A stretch of 64,000 nucleotides of DNA, taken from Acidobacteriota bacterium (lineage in GTDB: Bacteria; Acidobacteriota; Thermoanaerobaculia; UBA5066; Gp7-AA6). Shown here one piece after another: positions 20,194 through 29,759 of the stretch; position 1 is the first letter of the stretch; each line of letters opens with the position of its first letter. Under the pieces are notes generated by a model, which was given only the letters and a program-made list of their open reading frames with translations, searched no databases and had not been told where the DNA came from. The DNA lies in contig DAHUXD010000051.1 of NCBI GenBank assembly GCA_027307335.1, forward strand, positions 1-64,000. The letters run 5' to 3'. A program made the translations under genes and the position numbers.

Positions 20194-22593
20194 TCAGCCC
20201 GCCGAGCGTTTCGCCACGAACTCCCTCTGACGGCGCAGAGCGTCGCTGCGGATCGCGGCGAACTGGGGATCCCCGCGGATCGAGTCGAACGCCCGATCAC
20301 GGTCTCCGTCGGGGAAGCAGAGGTAGTTGGCCTCCACCGCCGCGCGAAGCAGCCGCAGCGCGGGCGCGGGGTAGTGGGCGGCGGCCAGCAGAACGGCGGA
20401 CGAATACGTGCCCTCCGAGTCGAAGAACAGGCGTCCGTACTCCTCGACGCGGGCCGCGGCGGCATTGCGTTCCTCCGCCGTTCCCGTCTTCAGGAGCAAC
20501 CGCGCCTCGTCGGCTCCGCCGGCGGAGGCAAACAGACGCCCGGCGTCTTCCGGCCGGCCCTGATGCAGGCGCAGGCGGGCCTCCTGCAGCATCGCCCAGT
20601 TGGATCCGGGGTCGAGACGGAGGTACGCGAATGCCCGGTCGAAGTCGCCCCTCCGTTCGTAGACCAGGTGGCACGAACGGAAACGCGCGTTGTGCGGATC
20701 GGCGGCGAGCGCGGCGTCGCATTCCCGCGCCGCATCCTCGAGCAGACCGGCGTATCGAAGGACATAGGCCGCCGCGAAGTGGGCGCCCGCGTCCCGGGGT
20801 CTCTTGCGAAGCTGATCCATCGCGTGCCGGTAGGCGCCGATCAGGTTTCCCTGTTCGGTCTCATAGACGATCAGCTGTTGGGTCGCGTCGGCGAGGTTCG
20901 GATCCAGCGCACGGGCCTTCTCCTGCGCCGCAACGGCCTGGGCGACCACGCTCTTGCGGCGGCCGGAATCGATGCTCGCGTAGGACGCCTCGTAGTGGTA
21001 GCGACGACCGAGCTCGCAGACGGCGGGCGCAAAGTCGGCGTCGAGGCCCACCGAGCGCTCCAGCATCTCGATGGCGCGGCGATTGGGGTCGGGGTCGCTC
21101 GAGAGGGCCTTGCTGCGAAGGTAGAGGTCGTAGGCTTCTTCGCTCTTCGGGCGCGTGGAGGGTGCCACCGTGCCCGCGGCGGCCCCGACGAGCGGGAAGA
21201 GGCCGTCGCGGAGGCGCGAGGCCACCTGCTCGCGCAGGGCGATCGCGTCGGTGGCCGGCACACTCATCGTGTCGTGCCAGATCACGCGGTTCGAATCGGC
21301 ATCCACGACCTCGAGCGTCAGGCGCAGCAGGTCGCCTTCCTTCCGAAAATGCCCCGTCAGGACGTCGGCCACCTGGAGCTCGCGTCCGGCGGCCTGAGGG
21401 TCGGCGTCTTCCCTGGCGTACTTCTGGGTCGACGCGAACGGGCGGATCGCGAGCGTCGGGATGTACGAGAGCGTCGTGACGACCTCGTCCGGCAGCGCCA
21501 GACGCAGATGGTCGATGGACGGGTCGCCGCCGAGGTTCTGGAAAGGGAGGACCGCCAGCGTGATCTGGGCCGCGCCGCCACCCGGAGCCGACGAAGGCGT
21601 CCGTCGGTGCCGGGCCGCCCACCACGCGCCCGCGGCGAGCGCGACGACTGCCGCGACGGCGGCGGGGACGATCCATCTCCGCGAGCGCGGCGCCGGCGTC
21701 CGTGGCGCGGCGGGCTGCGCGCCGCTCGTCGCCAGCGCCGGCCCCGACGCCTCGGAGAGAGCGAAGGCGATGTCCCTGGCCGACTGGAATCGGTTTTCGC
21801 GGTCCTTCTCCAGGCAGTGCCGGATGACGTGGTCGAGGGCGATCGGGACGTTCCGGCCCGACTCCGACAGCTCCGGCGGCTCGTCCCGCACGATCGCCGC
21901 CATCGTGTCGATCGCCGTGTCCTTCTTGAATGCTCGCCGGCCGGACAGCATCTCGTAGAGAACGGCGCCGAAAGAGAAGATGTCGCTCCGGTGATCGACC
22001 GGCTGTCCGCGCACCTGCTCGGGCGACATGTAGCCGGCCGTGCCCATCACGGTGCCGGGCTCGGTGCGGCCGGACTGAGTCGGCGCGCTGGTCTGTGATC
22101 CCGGGGCGGCCGTCTCCACTCGCTTTGCGAGGCCGAAATCGAGGATCTTGACGTGGCCGTCCCGCGACACGAACAGGTTCTCCGGTTTGAGGTCCCGGTG
22201 GACGACGCCCTTCTCGTGAGCGGCGGACAGGCCCTTCACGATTTGGAGGCCGTAGTCCACCGCCTGCTTGGGCGCGATCCGTCCGGCATCGAGGCGGTCG
22301 CGAAGGGTCTCTCCTTCGAGGAGCTCCATCACGGCGTAGGCGGTCCCGCTCTCCGTCCCGAAGTCGAAGATCGAAAGGATGTTCGGATGGGAGAGCGAGG
22401 CCACGGCCAGCGCCTCGCTCTCGAACCGCGCGAAGGCGTCGCGATCGAGCGCCAGAGATTCCGGAAGGACCTTGATCGCGACGTCGCGCTGGAGCTTTGG
22501 GTCCCGCGCCCGATACACCTCGCCCATCCCGCCCGCACCGAGGGGCGACAGGATTTCATAGGGGCCGAGACGAGTCCCGGCGGCAAGCGTCAT
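20194..22593 (-). CDS. PknB-type Ser/Thr protein kinase with TolB-like/TPR C-terminal region
   Basis: The protein has 799 residues. The kinase domain spans about 10-270 with the glycine loop [20 protein letters not shown], catalytic [14 protein letters not shown] and [13 protein letters not shown]. One transmembrane helix follows near 310-330 ([19 protein letters not shown]). The outer part begins [14 protein letters not shown], as in adenylate-cyclase-like kinase tails, and continues with helical repeats of TPR character to the C-terminus. This architecture is very common in acidobacteria. The signal it senses is unknown. It converges on pgl. Confidence 0.9.
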   Translation of the reverse strand: MTLAAGTRLGPYEILSPLGAGGMGEVYRARDPKLQRDVAIKVLPESLALDRDAFARFESEALAVASLSHPNILSIFDFGTESGTAYAVMELLEGETLRDRLDAGRIAPKQAVDYGLQIVKGLSAAHEKGVVHRDLKPENLFVSRDGHVKILDFGLAKRVETAAPGSQTSAPTQSGRTEPGTVMGTAGYMSPEQVRGQPVDHRSDIFSFGAVLYEMLSGRRAFKKDTAIDTMAAIVRDEPPELSESGRNVPIALDHVIRHCLEKDRENRFQSARDIAFALSEASGPALATSGAQPAAPRTPAPRSRRWIVPAAVAAVVALAAGAWWAARHRRTPSSAPGGGAAQITLAVLPFQNLGGDPSIDHLRLALPDEVVTTLSYIPTLAIRPFASTQKYAREDADPQAAGRELQVADVLTGHFRKEGDLLRLTLEVVDADSNRVIWHDTMSVPATDAIALREQVASRLRDGLFPLVGAAAGTVAPSTRPKSEEAYDLYLRSKALSSDPDPNRRAIEMLERSVGLDADFAPAVCELGRRYHYEASYASIDSGRRKSVVAQAVAAQEKARALDPNLADATQQLIVYETEQGNLIGAYRHAMDQLRKRPRDAGAHFAAAYVLRYAGLLEDAARECDAALAADPHNARFRSCHLVYERRGDFDRAFAYLRLDPGSNWAMLQEARLRLHQGRPEDAGRLFASAGGADEARLLLKTGTAEERNAAAARVEEYGRLFFDSEGTYSSAVLLAAAHYPAPALRLLRAAVEANYLCFPDGDRDRAFDSIRGDPQFAAIRSDALRRQREFVAKRSAG

Positions 22594-22831
22594 GAGAGGA
22601 CCGCCGATGGGGATTCTAAGTCGGGATCGTCGCCCGCTGACCCCAGGTCATCGGACGGCGATGCCCACCGAAGCGAGCCGAAAGCCTCATTACTTTTTCG
22701 AGGTTTTCGGGGGTCGCGGTGATAGAAAGTCTCGCCGAGTTTCCAGAGCAAGGAAGTCAGAAGCACCATGGGCTCGGGCAACTAGGCCATCGAGTCCCAC
22801 CGTGGTCGCAAGACAGGAGAGGGGGAGACCG
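22594..22831. other. Divergent gap without a recognised gene
   Basis: This is a 238-base gap between the leftward kinase and the rightward DUF1254 lipoprotein. It has an AT-richer patch (CATTACTTTTTCGAGGTTTT around 22687-22706) that may carry promoters. The short ORFs in the track here look like shadows: they start in either neighbour and have no coding character. GGAGAGGGGGAG serves the downstream ATG. Confidence 0.4.
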
Positions 22832-24301
22832 ATGCATTCCAGGTTCCGGAGGGCGTTCCTGAGCGCCGCGACCGCGCTGCTCGTGGTCGCGGGCTGCGAG
22901 AAGAAAGGCGAAGTGGCCGAGGCCGTCAAGCAGGACGCCAAGGCGGCCGAGGCGGACGTGAAGGCCCGGGAGGCCCGCGACGCCGCGATCGAGGCGTACA
23001 TCTACGCGTACCCGCTCGTCACGATGGAGTTCACCCGGCGCGTGTCCACCAACGTCGAGAAGCCCGAGGGCGCCGCGGCGCCGGTGGGTCAGTTCGCGCG
23101 GCTGCGCACGTATCCGGCCGTGGACAACCACACGGTGACGGCGCCGAACGCCGACACCCTCTACACGATCGTCTGGCTCGACGTCTCGAAGGAGCCGTGG
23201 ATCGTCAGCATCCCCGACATGAAGGATCGGTTCTTCCTGTTCCCGATGCTCGACGGCTGGACCAACGTCTTCCAGGATCCGGGCAAGCGCACCACCGGCA
23301 CCAAGGCGCAGAAGTACGCGATCACGGGCCCGGGCTGGACGGGGACCCTCCCGGCCGGCGTGACGGAGTACAAGTCGCCGACGGGCATGGTCTGGGTGCT
23401 CGGCCGCATCTACTGCACGGGGACTCCCGAGGACTACAAGGCCGTGCACGCGCTGCAGGATCAGGTGACGGCGGTGCCGCTGTCCGCCTACGGCAAGGCC
23501 TATACGCCCCCGGCCGGAACGGTGGATCCGAACATCGATACGAAGACCGCGGTGCGGGACCAGGTCGACAAGCTCGACGGCGCGGCCTACTTCAAGCTGT
23601 TCGCCGACCTGCTCAAGACCAATCCTCCCTCGGCGGACGACGCGCCGATGGTGGCCAAGCTCGCGACGCTCGGCGTAATCCCCGGCCAGGATTTCGACGC
23701 CTCCAAGCTGGACCCGGCCGTGGCGAAGGGAATCGCCGAGGCTCCCAAGCCCGCGCAGGACAAGATCATGGCGTGGATGAAGGAGGGCATCGTCGCGGGC
23801 GACATGAAGCTCGAGCACGGCTGGCTCTTCACGACCAAGACGGGCCTCTACGGCACGGGTTATCGCCAGCGCGCGCTCGTCACCGCCATCGGCCTCGGCG
23901 CGAACCGGCCGCAGGACGCGGTCTATCCGACTTCCGAAGGTCCCGACGCCATCAAGAAGTACAGCGGCGAGCACAAGTACACGATGCACTTCGACAAGGG
24001 CGGGCTCCCGCCGACCAACGGGTTCTGGTCCATCACGATGTACGACGCGAGCTACTTCTTCGTCCCGAACGCGCTCAACCGGTACACCGTCTCGGCGCGC
24101 AATAAGTTCAAGACGAATCCCGACGGATCCGTCGACCTCTACTTCCAGCACGACTCGCCGGGCAAGGACAAGGAGGCGAACTGGCTGCCCGCTCCGTCGG
24201 GACAGTTCATCCTCATGATGCGCCTCTACTGGCCCAAGGAGACGCCGCCGTCCCTGCTCGACGGCAGCTGGAAGATCCCGGAGGTCAAGGAGGCGTCTTA
24301 G
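22832..24301 (+). CDS. DUF1254/DUF1214 lipoprotein
   Basis: I chose ATG 22832, preceded by GGAGAGGGGGAG, instead of the longer track start. The 489 residues begin with a lipobox peptide (LLVVAGCEKKGE). A DUF1254 half follows (EAYIYAYPLVTMEFTRRVST, TVTAPNADTLYTIVWLDVS), and then DUF1214 near the C-terminus (NGFWSITMYDASYFFVPN, DLYFQHDSPGKDKEANWLPAP). The function of this paired-domain family is not established. It sits just before a porin-like gene. Confidence 0.88.
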   Translation: MHSRFRRAFLSAATALLVVAGCEKKGEVAEAVKQDAKAAEADVKAREARDAAIEAYIYAYPLVTMEFTRRVSTNVEKPEGAAAPVGQFARLRTYPAVDNHTVTAPNADTLYTIVWLDVSKEPWIVSIPDMKDRFFLFPMLDGWTNVFQDPGKRTTGTKAQKYAITGPGWTGTLPAGVTEYKSPTGMVWVLGRIYCTGTPEDYKAVHALQDQVTAVPLSAYGKAYTPPAGTVDPNIDTKTAVRDQVDKLDGAAYFKLFADLLKTNPPSADDAPMVAKLATLGVIPGQDFDASKLDPAVAKGIAEAPKPAQDKIMAWMKEGIVAGDMKLEHGWLFTTKTGLYGTGYRQRALVTAIGLGANRPQDAVYPTSEGPDAIKKYSGEHKYTMHFDKGGLPPTNGFWSITMYDASYFFVPNALNRYTVSARNKFKTNPDGSVDLYFQHDSPGKDKEANWLPAPSGQFILMMRLYWPKETPPSLLDGSWKIPEVKEAS

Positions 24302-24317
24302 CTCGTTCACTCCGACC

Positions 24318-25319
24318 GTGGTCCCCCCTCGACGCAACGCTCGACCCTCATCGGCGTTTGCGTCGTCGGGGCGCCCCGGTCGGATTCTCATATCCGCCTT
24401 GTTAAGATTCGCTCAGTTGCCGTTCCGAGAACTTCTGGTGGCAGCGGCCCTGTGGGCCGCGATCGGCGCGCTCGCGGCCGCGCAGCAGCTCGAGCCGCGG
24501 GCATACGTGCCGATCCCAGTCGGCGTGAACATCGTCGGAGCTCCCTTCGTGTATCAATCGGGTTCGGTCGTCACCGACCCGTCCCTGCCGATCCAGAACG
24601 TCGATGCGAAGGTCGAGACGCTCGCCGCCTTCTACGACCGGAGCTTCTCGTTCTTCGGCCGTACGGCGACCGCGCTCCTCACCGTCCCCTACACCTGGGC
24701 GCAGGTGAGCGGTCAGGTTTTCGAGCAGTCGCGGAGCGTGACGCGCTCCGGCCTGAGCGACCTGCAGATGCGCTTCAGCTCGAACATCTTCGGATCGCCC
24801 GCCCTCGACCCCCAGGAGTTCGCGCACACCGCGGTCAAGACCACGCTCGGCGCGAGCCTGACGGTCACCGCCCCGACTGGCCAGTACGACGGCACGAAGC
24901 TGATCAACCTCGGGACCAACCGCTGGGCATTCAAGCCCGAGCTCGGGCTGTCGGTCCCGGTGAGCCGCTGGATGTTCGAGTTCTACGCGGGTTCCTGGTT
25001 CTACACGCCGAACGACGACTTCTTCGGCGGTCATCGCCGGACGCAGGATCCGCTCGTCGCCCTGCAGGGCCACGTCAGCTACAACTTCACCCCGTTTCTG
25101 TGGCTCTCGCTCGACGGGACCTGGTACACGGGAGGCCAGACGACGACCGGAGGTGTCCTCGACGACGACCGCCTCAAGAACAGCCGCGTGGGGGCGACGC
25201 TGGCCCTTCCCCTGGGGCACGGCCACGCTCTCAAGCTCGCCGGGGCGAGGGGAGCGACGACCCGGTTCGGCCAGAACTTCACGACCGTCGGGCTGACCTA
25301 CCAGTACCACTGGTTCTGA
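24318..25319 (+). CDS. Outer-membrane porin-like protein (MetA-pathway phenol-degradation family)
   Basis: The longest frame gives 333 residues, but the start is uncertain. TTG 24399 or GTG 24438 would place a neat signal peptide (ALWAAIGALAAAQQ) at the N-terminus. The mature part alternates short amphipathic strands and ends YQYHWF, with the terminal Phe usual for outer-membrane barrels. Motifs such as TVTAPTGQYDGTKLINLGTNRW match the 'transporter / phenol MetA' family. Sixteen bases separate it from the DUF1254 gene, so the two may act together. Confidence 0.75.
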   Translation: MVPPRRNARPSSAFASSGRPGRILISALLRFAQLPFRELLVAAALWAAIGALAAAQQLEPRAYVPIPVGVNIVGAPFVYQSGSVVTDPSLPIQNVDAKVETLAAFYDRSFSFFGRTATALLTVPYTWAQVSGQVFEQSRSVTRSGLSDLQMRFSSNIFGSPALDPQEFAHTAVKTTLGASLTVTAPTGQYDGTKLINLGTNRWAFKPELGLSVPVSRWMFEFYAGSWFYTPNDDFFGGHRRTQDPLVALQGHVSYNFTPFLWLSLDGTWYTGGQTTTGGVLDDDRLKNSRVGATLALPLGHGHALKLAGARGATTRFGQNFTTVGLTYQYHWF

Positions 25320-25398
25320 CCACACCCCCGTCTCCGCCTCGAGCGATTCCGATGACTCGGCGCAGCCATTTTCTCGACCGACTCGTATGAAGAGTTGA

Positions 25399-25545
25399 AA
25401 GCACGACAGCATCAAGGACACCCTGTTCCATCTCGGCCTCCCCCCGAGCCGCATGGACGGGCAGAAGGGCTTCATGACGTACGAGACCGACGGGCGGATC
25501 AAGGAGGCCGAGGGGGCGCCCACGAACGCGGTGCACATCCTGTAA
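25399..25545 (+). pseudogene. C-terminal remnant of an unrecognised gene
   Basis: Immediately after an in-frame stop (TGA 25396-25398) the frame reads 48 coding-like residues (DSIKDTLFHLGLPPSRMDGQ ... EGAPTNAVHIL) to TAA 25543-25545. No start codon lies before the first part; the only ATGs are internal (MDGQKGF, MTYETDG). The balanced amino-acid composition and the clean stop suggest the tail of a once longer protein whose 5' part is lost. The family is not recognised. It lies in the roughly 300-base gap between the porin-like gene and the next small membrane protein. Confidence 0.4.
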
Positions 25546-25619
25546 GGAGTCTGAATCCAAATCTCTGGCGAGGATGGACCCCGGTGCTCGGCCGCCAGAC
25601 TCCGCTCTTCGAGGGTGTC

Positions 25620-26021
25620 ATGAATCTCGGACTGCCGAACCACTGGCACGAAGTCATCGAACGGGCGCACGGGCCGATGAAGATCCGGCTCGTGCTCCAG
25701 CCTGTCATGGCCGCGTTGTTTGCGATCCGTGCCGGCAGACGCGATGCCCGGGAGGGCCGCCGACCCTACCTCTGGGCCGTGGTGTGGGCCAGCTCGAACC
25801 GAAGGGAAATGATCCTGCACGGCTGGAGGGACGTCGGCCGGGTCTTCGTCCTGGCCATCGGGGTCGACCTGATCTACCAGTTCGCGGTTCTCCATGCGTT
25901 CCGGCCGGGTGAAGCGGTTTTCCTCGGGATCGTTCTCGCGATCGTTCCGTACCTGATTTTCCGGGGCGTGGTGAACCGGATCCTGCGGCGCCGCGAGGAT
26001 CCCGCCGGACCGGAGATATAG
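25620..26021 (+). CDS. Conserved small membrane protein, unknown function
   Basis: I start at ATG 25620 with GAGGG just upstream. The earlier part of the track ORF overlaps the remnant gene in another frame and lacks coding character. The 133 residues begin MNLGLPNHWHEVIERAHGP and have hydrophobic helices at about 25-40, 80-100 and 105-125. No domain with a known job is recognised; the protein is probably inner-membrane. It lies upstream of the CYTH-like/FUSC pair. Confidence 0.6.
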   Translation: MNLGLPNHWHEVIERAHGPMKIRLVLQPVMAALFAIRAGRRDAREGRRPYLWAVVWASSNRREMILHGWRDVGRVFVLAIGVDLIYQFAVLHAFRPGEAVFLGIVLAIVPYLIFRGVVNRILRRREDPAGPEI

Positions 26022-26049
26022 TCCCCTTCACCCTCAGAAAGGAATCGAC

Positions 26050-27000
26050 ATGGCGAAGAAGGCGTCAGCGCCTGCCCCTGCGAAGAAAAAGTCTGCGGAG
26101 CCGGTTCGTCGGGTGCCGCTTCTGAAACCCGGCAAGTACGCCGACGGGATGCCGCTGCACGAAGTCCAGTACCTCGAGTGCAAGCTGATCCTGCGGCCGA
26201 ACCATTTCACGTCGCGCCAGAGCCTGTGGGATTTTGCCAAGGTCATGAAGAAGCCGGCCGCGAGGCACGACGTCTCCTTCTCGACCGAGGAGTTCCAGGA
26301 CGCGCCGCTCCAGATCCGCGAGGTCCTCTTCATGGACACGGAGGACTTCCGGCTCTACAACAACGCGTTCATCCTGCGCCGGCGCATCGCCTACGAGGAC
26401 GGCTTCCCGATCGGGGACCCGGAGATCGTCTTCAAGTTCCGCCATCCGGACATGCAGGTGGCGGCCGAGACCGACGTGCGGCCGCAGATCTTCGGGGACT
26501 ACCGGATCAAGTTCAAGTGCGAGGCCCTGCCGCTGAAGAACGAGCTCGGCGGCATCCGCCTGCTCTTCTCGCACAACGTCGAGTTCCCGCTCTCCCACGT
26601 TCACGAGAACGATCCGACCTCCTTCGAGACCCTGATGCGCGTTTTTCCCGTGCTCGGAAAGCTGAAGACTCATCCGGGCGAGCGCGTCGCGCTCGTGGGC
26701 GAGACGATCGTCGAGGAGGTCCTGCAGGACATCGGCGTCGTCGACTTCGGCGACGGGATGTCCGCGAAGGCCAACGTCGCCCTGTGGCGGGCCCGCGGCG
26801 ACCACCGCCCGCTCATCGGCGAGTTCGCGTTCCAGATCAAGTTCAAGAAGCGCGAGGACCTGCGCGAGGCGGCGATGAAGCGGGCCGAGGCCTTCTTCCT
26901 CGACCTCCAGTACTCGGCGAAGGACTGGATCGCGCTCGGGGCGACGAAGACGGGAGTGGTCTACCGCCTGAAGGGCAATCCGCCGCACGCGCACGAGTGA
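26050..27000 (+). CDS. CYTH/TTM-like domain protein (tentative)
   Basis: The protein has 316 residues. After a Lys/Ala/Pro-rich head, YLECKLIL resembles the first CYTH strand (ExExK degenerate). FMDTEDFRLYNNAFILRRRI resembles the classic 'yyDT.d..L...g..LR.R' element. IKFKCEALP and GEFAFQIKFKKRE could supply the later acidic and basic strands of the triphosphate tunnel fold. The protein is longer than most CYTH enzymes and its first motif has Cys where Glu is expected, so catalysis is uncertain. The stop overlaps the GTG of the FUSC-like gene. Confidence 0.55.
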   Translation: MAKKASAPAPAKKKSAEPVRRVPLLKPGKYADGMPLHEVQYLECKLILRPNHFTSRQSLWDFAKVMKKPAARHDVSFSTEEFQDAPLQIREVLFMDTEDFRLYNNAFILRRRIAYEDGFPIGDPEIVFKFRHPDMQVAAETDVRPQIFGDYRIKFKCEALPLKNELGGIRLLFSHNVEFPLSHVHENDPTSFETLMRVFPVLGKLKTHPGERVALVGETIVEEVLQDIGVVDFGDGMSAKANVALWRARGDHRPLIGEFAFQIKFKKREDLREAAMKRAEAFFLDLQYSAKDWIALGATKTGVVYRLKGNPPHAHE

Positions 27001-27539
27001 CCGCCGAACCCCGAAAGGCCGAGCATGCTCCCTGGCTCGAGCCGGTCCGCCACGACCTGGTCGGCGTCCGCTTCGCCGTCAACGTCTTCATCGCGTCGTT
27101 GATCGTCTGGTTCGTGCTGCGGCGCATCGCCGACACGAACCCGATCTGGGCGATCGCGTCGATGGTGGCTTCGTCGGAGCCGGTCGTGAAGGAGGCGGCG
27201 CGGATGTTCCGCAGCCGCCTGATCAACGTCATGATCGGCTGCGTCGTCGGTCTCGGGTTCATCGCCATCGGCGGCGTGAACCTCTGGAAGCTCCCCGTGG
27301 CGCTCGCGGTCACCGTTCTCATCTCGTCCTACGTGATTCACGTCCAGACGATGTGGCGACAGGCGCCGATCACGGCGGCGATCGTCATCGCCTCGGGTGT
27401 CGAGCATCATTCGAAGCTCACCGGCATCGAGCACGGTCTGCACAAGGTCGGCGAGGTGATCTTCGGCTGCGTGGTGGGGATCGGGGTCAGCTGGACGATG
27501 TCGAAGATCTGGCCGGTGAAGTCCGCCAAATCGGCGTGA
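26997..27539 (+). CDS. FUSC-like / aromatic-acid-exporter-type membrane protein
   Basis: GTG 26997 overlaps the previous stop (GTGA) and gives 180 residues. Several membrane helices (about 28-45, 75-130, 155-172) surround the FUSC-type pattern NPIWAIASMVASSEPVVKEAARMFRSRLINVMIGCVVGL. Full FUSC exporters are longer; this is a one-domain form. Coupling to the CYTH-like gene suggests a joint role, unknown. Confidence 0.65.
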   Translation: MTAEPRKAEHAPWLEPVRHDLVGVRFAVNVFIASLIVWFVLRRIADTNPIWAIASMVASSEPVVKEAARMFRSRLINVMIGCVVGLGFIAIGGVNLWKLPVALAVTVLISSYVIHVQTMWRQAPITAAIVIASGVEHHSKLTGIEHGLHKVGEVIFGCVVGIGVSWTMSKIWPVKSAKSA

Positions 27540-27563
27540 CCGGCGGAATCGCCGAGGATCCAC

Positions 27564-28316
27564 ATGGCTGAGACACAACCGAAGCGTTCCGGCGGGCGCC
27601 GCTGGCTCTACGGGATCGGCGGGCTGCTGCTCGTCTATCTCGTGGTGGCCTACCTGATCCTGCCCGGGGCGTGGCGGCGGCGGATGCTTCGCCATCCGGA
27701 TCTGGCGGGCGGTCCGCGCGTCACGCACACGCCCAACGGGATCCCCGGCGACCCGGTCAATCTGGCCCTCGCGGGCAGCGAGACCGACGTCGTCGCCGCG
27801 ATGATCGCGGCGAGGTGGGACCCGGCCGATCCGATCACTCTCGAGAGCAGCCTGAAGATCTCGGCGGACTCCTTGTTCCGCCGCCCCGATCCGAACGCTC
27901 CCGTCAGCACGCTGGAGCTCTTCGGCCGCAAGCAGGACCTCGCCTTCGAGCTGCCCGTCGGCAACAACCCGCGCCAGCGTCACCACGTTCGGTTCTGGAA
28001 GTGGGACCGCCTGCACGACGGCCGGGAGGTCTGGTTCGGCGCCGCGACCTTCGACGAGCGAGTGGGGCTGAGCCACACGACGGGCCAGGTGACCCACCAC
28101 ATCGGTCCCGACGTCGACGCCGAGCGGGACCGGATTCTGTCCGGTCTGCGGGGCACGGGTCGAACCCTCGAGGTCTCGTGGGACGACGGCTTTCACGAAG
28201 TGCTGCAGGGCAGGAACGGCGGCGGCGACCCGTGGCAAACGGATGGACGCCTCGGAGTCGTGATGCTCTCGAAGCACCAGAGTCTGACTCCCACCGCCGG
28301 TGCCTCGAGCCCGTGA
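27564..28316 (+). CDS. LssY C-terminal-domain membrane protein
   Basis: The protein has 250 residues. One N-terminal transmembrane helix (about 13-34) precedes a soluble domain with GIPGDPVNLALAGSETDVVAAMIAARW and FGRKQDLAFELPVG...RHHVRFWK, the pattern of the LssY-C domain. LssY was named from the Legionella type I secretion locus; its biochemical role is not known. The domain is probably periplasmic. It converges on the channel-like gene 9 bases away. Confidence 0.8.
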   Translation: MAETQPKRSGGRRWLYGIGGLLLVYLVVAYLILPGAWRRRMLRHPDLAGGPRVTHTPNGIPGDPVNLALAGSETDVVAAMIAARWDPADPITLESSLKISADSLFRRPDPNAPVSTLELFGRKQDLAFELPVGNNPRQRHHVRFWKWDRLHDGREVWFGAATFDERVGLSHTTGQVTHHIGPDVDAERDRILSGLRGTGRTLEVSWDDGFHEVLQGRNGGGDPWQTDGRLGVVMLSKHQSLTPTAGASSP

Positions 28317-28325
28317 GCGGCGCGA

Positions 28326-28835
28326 TCAGGACTCGGGCGCCGCTTCCTTCTCCTTCGAGCCATAGAGGTGGTGCTTGCGGAGGTATTTCCGCCGCGCCTC
28401 GGTGATCCACGACGTCTGGTTGAACAGCACGCCCGTGGACCACGCGAACATCAGGAGCCCCGTGATCCCTTCGGCCGCGGAGAGGAACTTCCAGTCGGGC
28501 GGCAGCTCGGCGACGTCCATGGTCGTGAAGGCCAGGGCGGATTCGTACAGCGCGACCGCGAAGCTCTGGTAAGGCGCCAGCGGAAGATAGACGGCCGCCC
28601 AGACGGACATCTGAATCAGGTGCAGGGCGAAGAGGTAGACGATCACGGCAGACAACGTGAGCAGCATCCGCGCCCGCGTCGTGTTGCGCGCGATTTCGTC
28701 GCGGACCCGTTCCACCATTTCCTCGAGAAAGACGACGCCGAACGTCTGCAGGATGGCCGTGACGAGCATCAATAGCGCGCCGACGACGAGCTGCCGGGGC
28801 TCCCGGACGACGTGGACCAGCAGTAAGGTTTCCAT
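28326..28835 (-). CDS. Two-transmembrane ion-channel-like protein with degenerate filter
   Basis: The protein has 169 residues. Its layout of TM helices, pore region and last TM matches small bacterial K+-channel-like proteins: YESALAFTT...DWKFLSAAEGITGLLMFAWSTGVLFN strongly resembles them. Where those have TxGYGD, this protein has TTMDVAEL, so the usual K+ filter is absent. The start is ATG 28833-28835. It may be a non-selective or non-conducting relative. Confidence 0.65.
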   Translation of the reverse strand: METLLLVHVVREPRQLVVGALLMLVTAILQTFGVVFLEEMVERVRDEIARNTTRARMLLTLSAVIVYLFALHLIQMSVWAAVYLPLAPYQSFAVALYESALAFTTMDVAELPPDWKFLSAAEGITGLLMFAWSTGVLFNQTSWITEARRKYLRKHHLYGSKEKEAAPES

Positions 28836-28859
28836 CGAATCTGCGGCTCTGGATTATTC

Positions 28860-29759
28860 ATGATTCCGGGTGACGGCGCTCGGCTCACCGCCGGCGACCT
28901 CGAGGCGGTCTTCCTCCCGCGCCTCGGCATGGTCGGCGCGTCGCTGTCGCACCGCGGCGTCGAGCTCCTGCGCCGCGTCGACGACCTCGAGCGGGCCGCG
29001 ACGCGCGGATCGACGGCCGGGATCCCGCTGCTCCATCCCTGGGCGAACCGGCTGGAGGGGCAGGTCTACCGCGCCGCCGGCAAAGAGGTGGTCATCGACA
29101 TGTCCTCACCGCTCGTCCATGCGGACGAGCGCGGCCTGCCCATCCACGGCGTGCCGTGGTCGCGGCTTCCATGGGAGGTCGTCTCGGCAGACGCGGGCCG
29201 CGTCGTCGCGCGGCTCGAATGGCGCCGCCCGGAATGGCTCGCGGTCTTTCCGTTTCCGCACTCGCTCGAGATGAGCGTTTCGCTCTCGCCGGAAGCGCTC
29301 ACGATCGAGACGAGACTGACGGCGGGAAGCGAGAGTTCCGTTCCGGTCTCGTTCGGCTTTCACCCGTACCTGGGGTTGGCCGGCATCCCACGCTCGGAGT
29401 GGCGCCTCGAGCTGCCGGCGATGCGCCGGCTTCTCTCAGACCCGCGGCACATTCCCACCGGCGAAGACGCGCCGTTCCCCGCCGAGGAGGCGCCCCTCGG
29501 CGGCCGGACCTTCGACGATGGGTTCGCGCTGGACGCGGATGGCGCCGTGCTCGCGATCGCCGGCGGGGGCCGCCGGCTCGCGGTCGAGCTCGTCGAGGGT
29601 TACGGCTACGCGCAGGTCTACGTCCCGTCCGGGCAGGACCTCGTCGCGCTCGAGCCGATGACCGCGCCGACGAACGCGTTCGTCAGCGGCCGCGGGCTGA
29701 CAGTGATCGCGGCGGGGGAGAGCTTCCAAGCGTCCTTCCGGATCCGGATCGACTCATGA
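28860..29759 (+). CDS. Aldose 1-epimerase family protein
   Basis: The protein has 299 residues and a beta-rich galactose-mutarotase-like fold. The conserved substrate His appears in SFGFHPYLGL near residue 165, and the catalytic-base region in LVALEPMTAPTNAF near 262. It should interconvert anomers of hexoses or a hexose phosphate (YeaD-like relatives act on glucose 6-phosphate). It overlaps the antiporter gene (ATGA). Confidence 0.85.
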   Translation: MIPGDGARLTAGDLEAVFLPRLGMVGASLSHRGVELLRRVDDLERAATRGSTAGIPLLHPWANRLEGQVYRAAGKEVVIDMSSPLVHADERGLPIHGVPWSRLPWEVVSADAGRVVARLEWRRPEWLAVFPFPHSLEMSVSLSPEALTIETRLTAGSESSVPVSFGFHPYLGLAGIPRSEWRLELPAMRRLLSDPRHIPTGEDAPFPAEEAPLGGRTFDDGFALDADGAVLAIAGGGRRLAVELVEGYGYAQVYVPSGQDLVALEPMTAPTNAFVSGRGLTVIAAGESFQASFRIRIDS

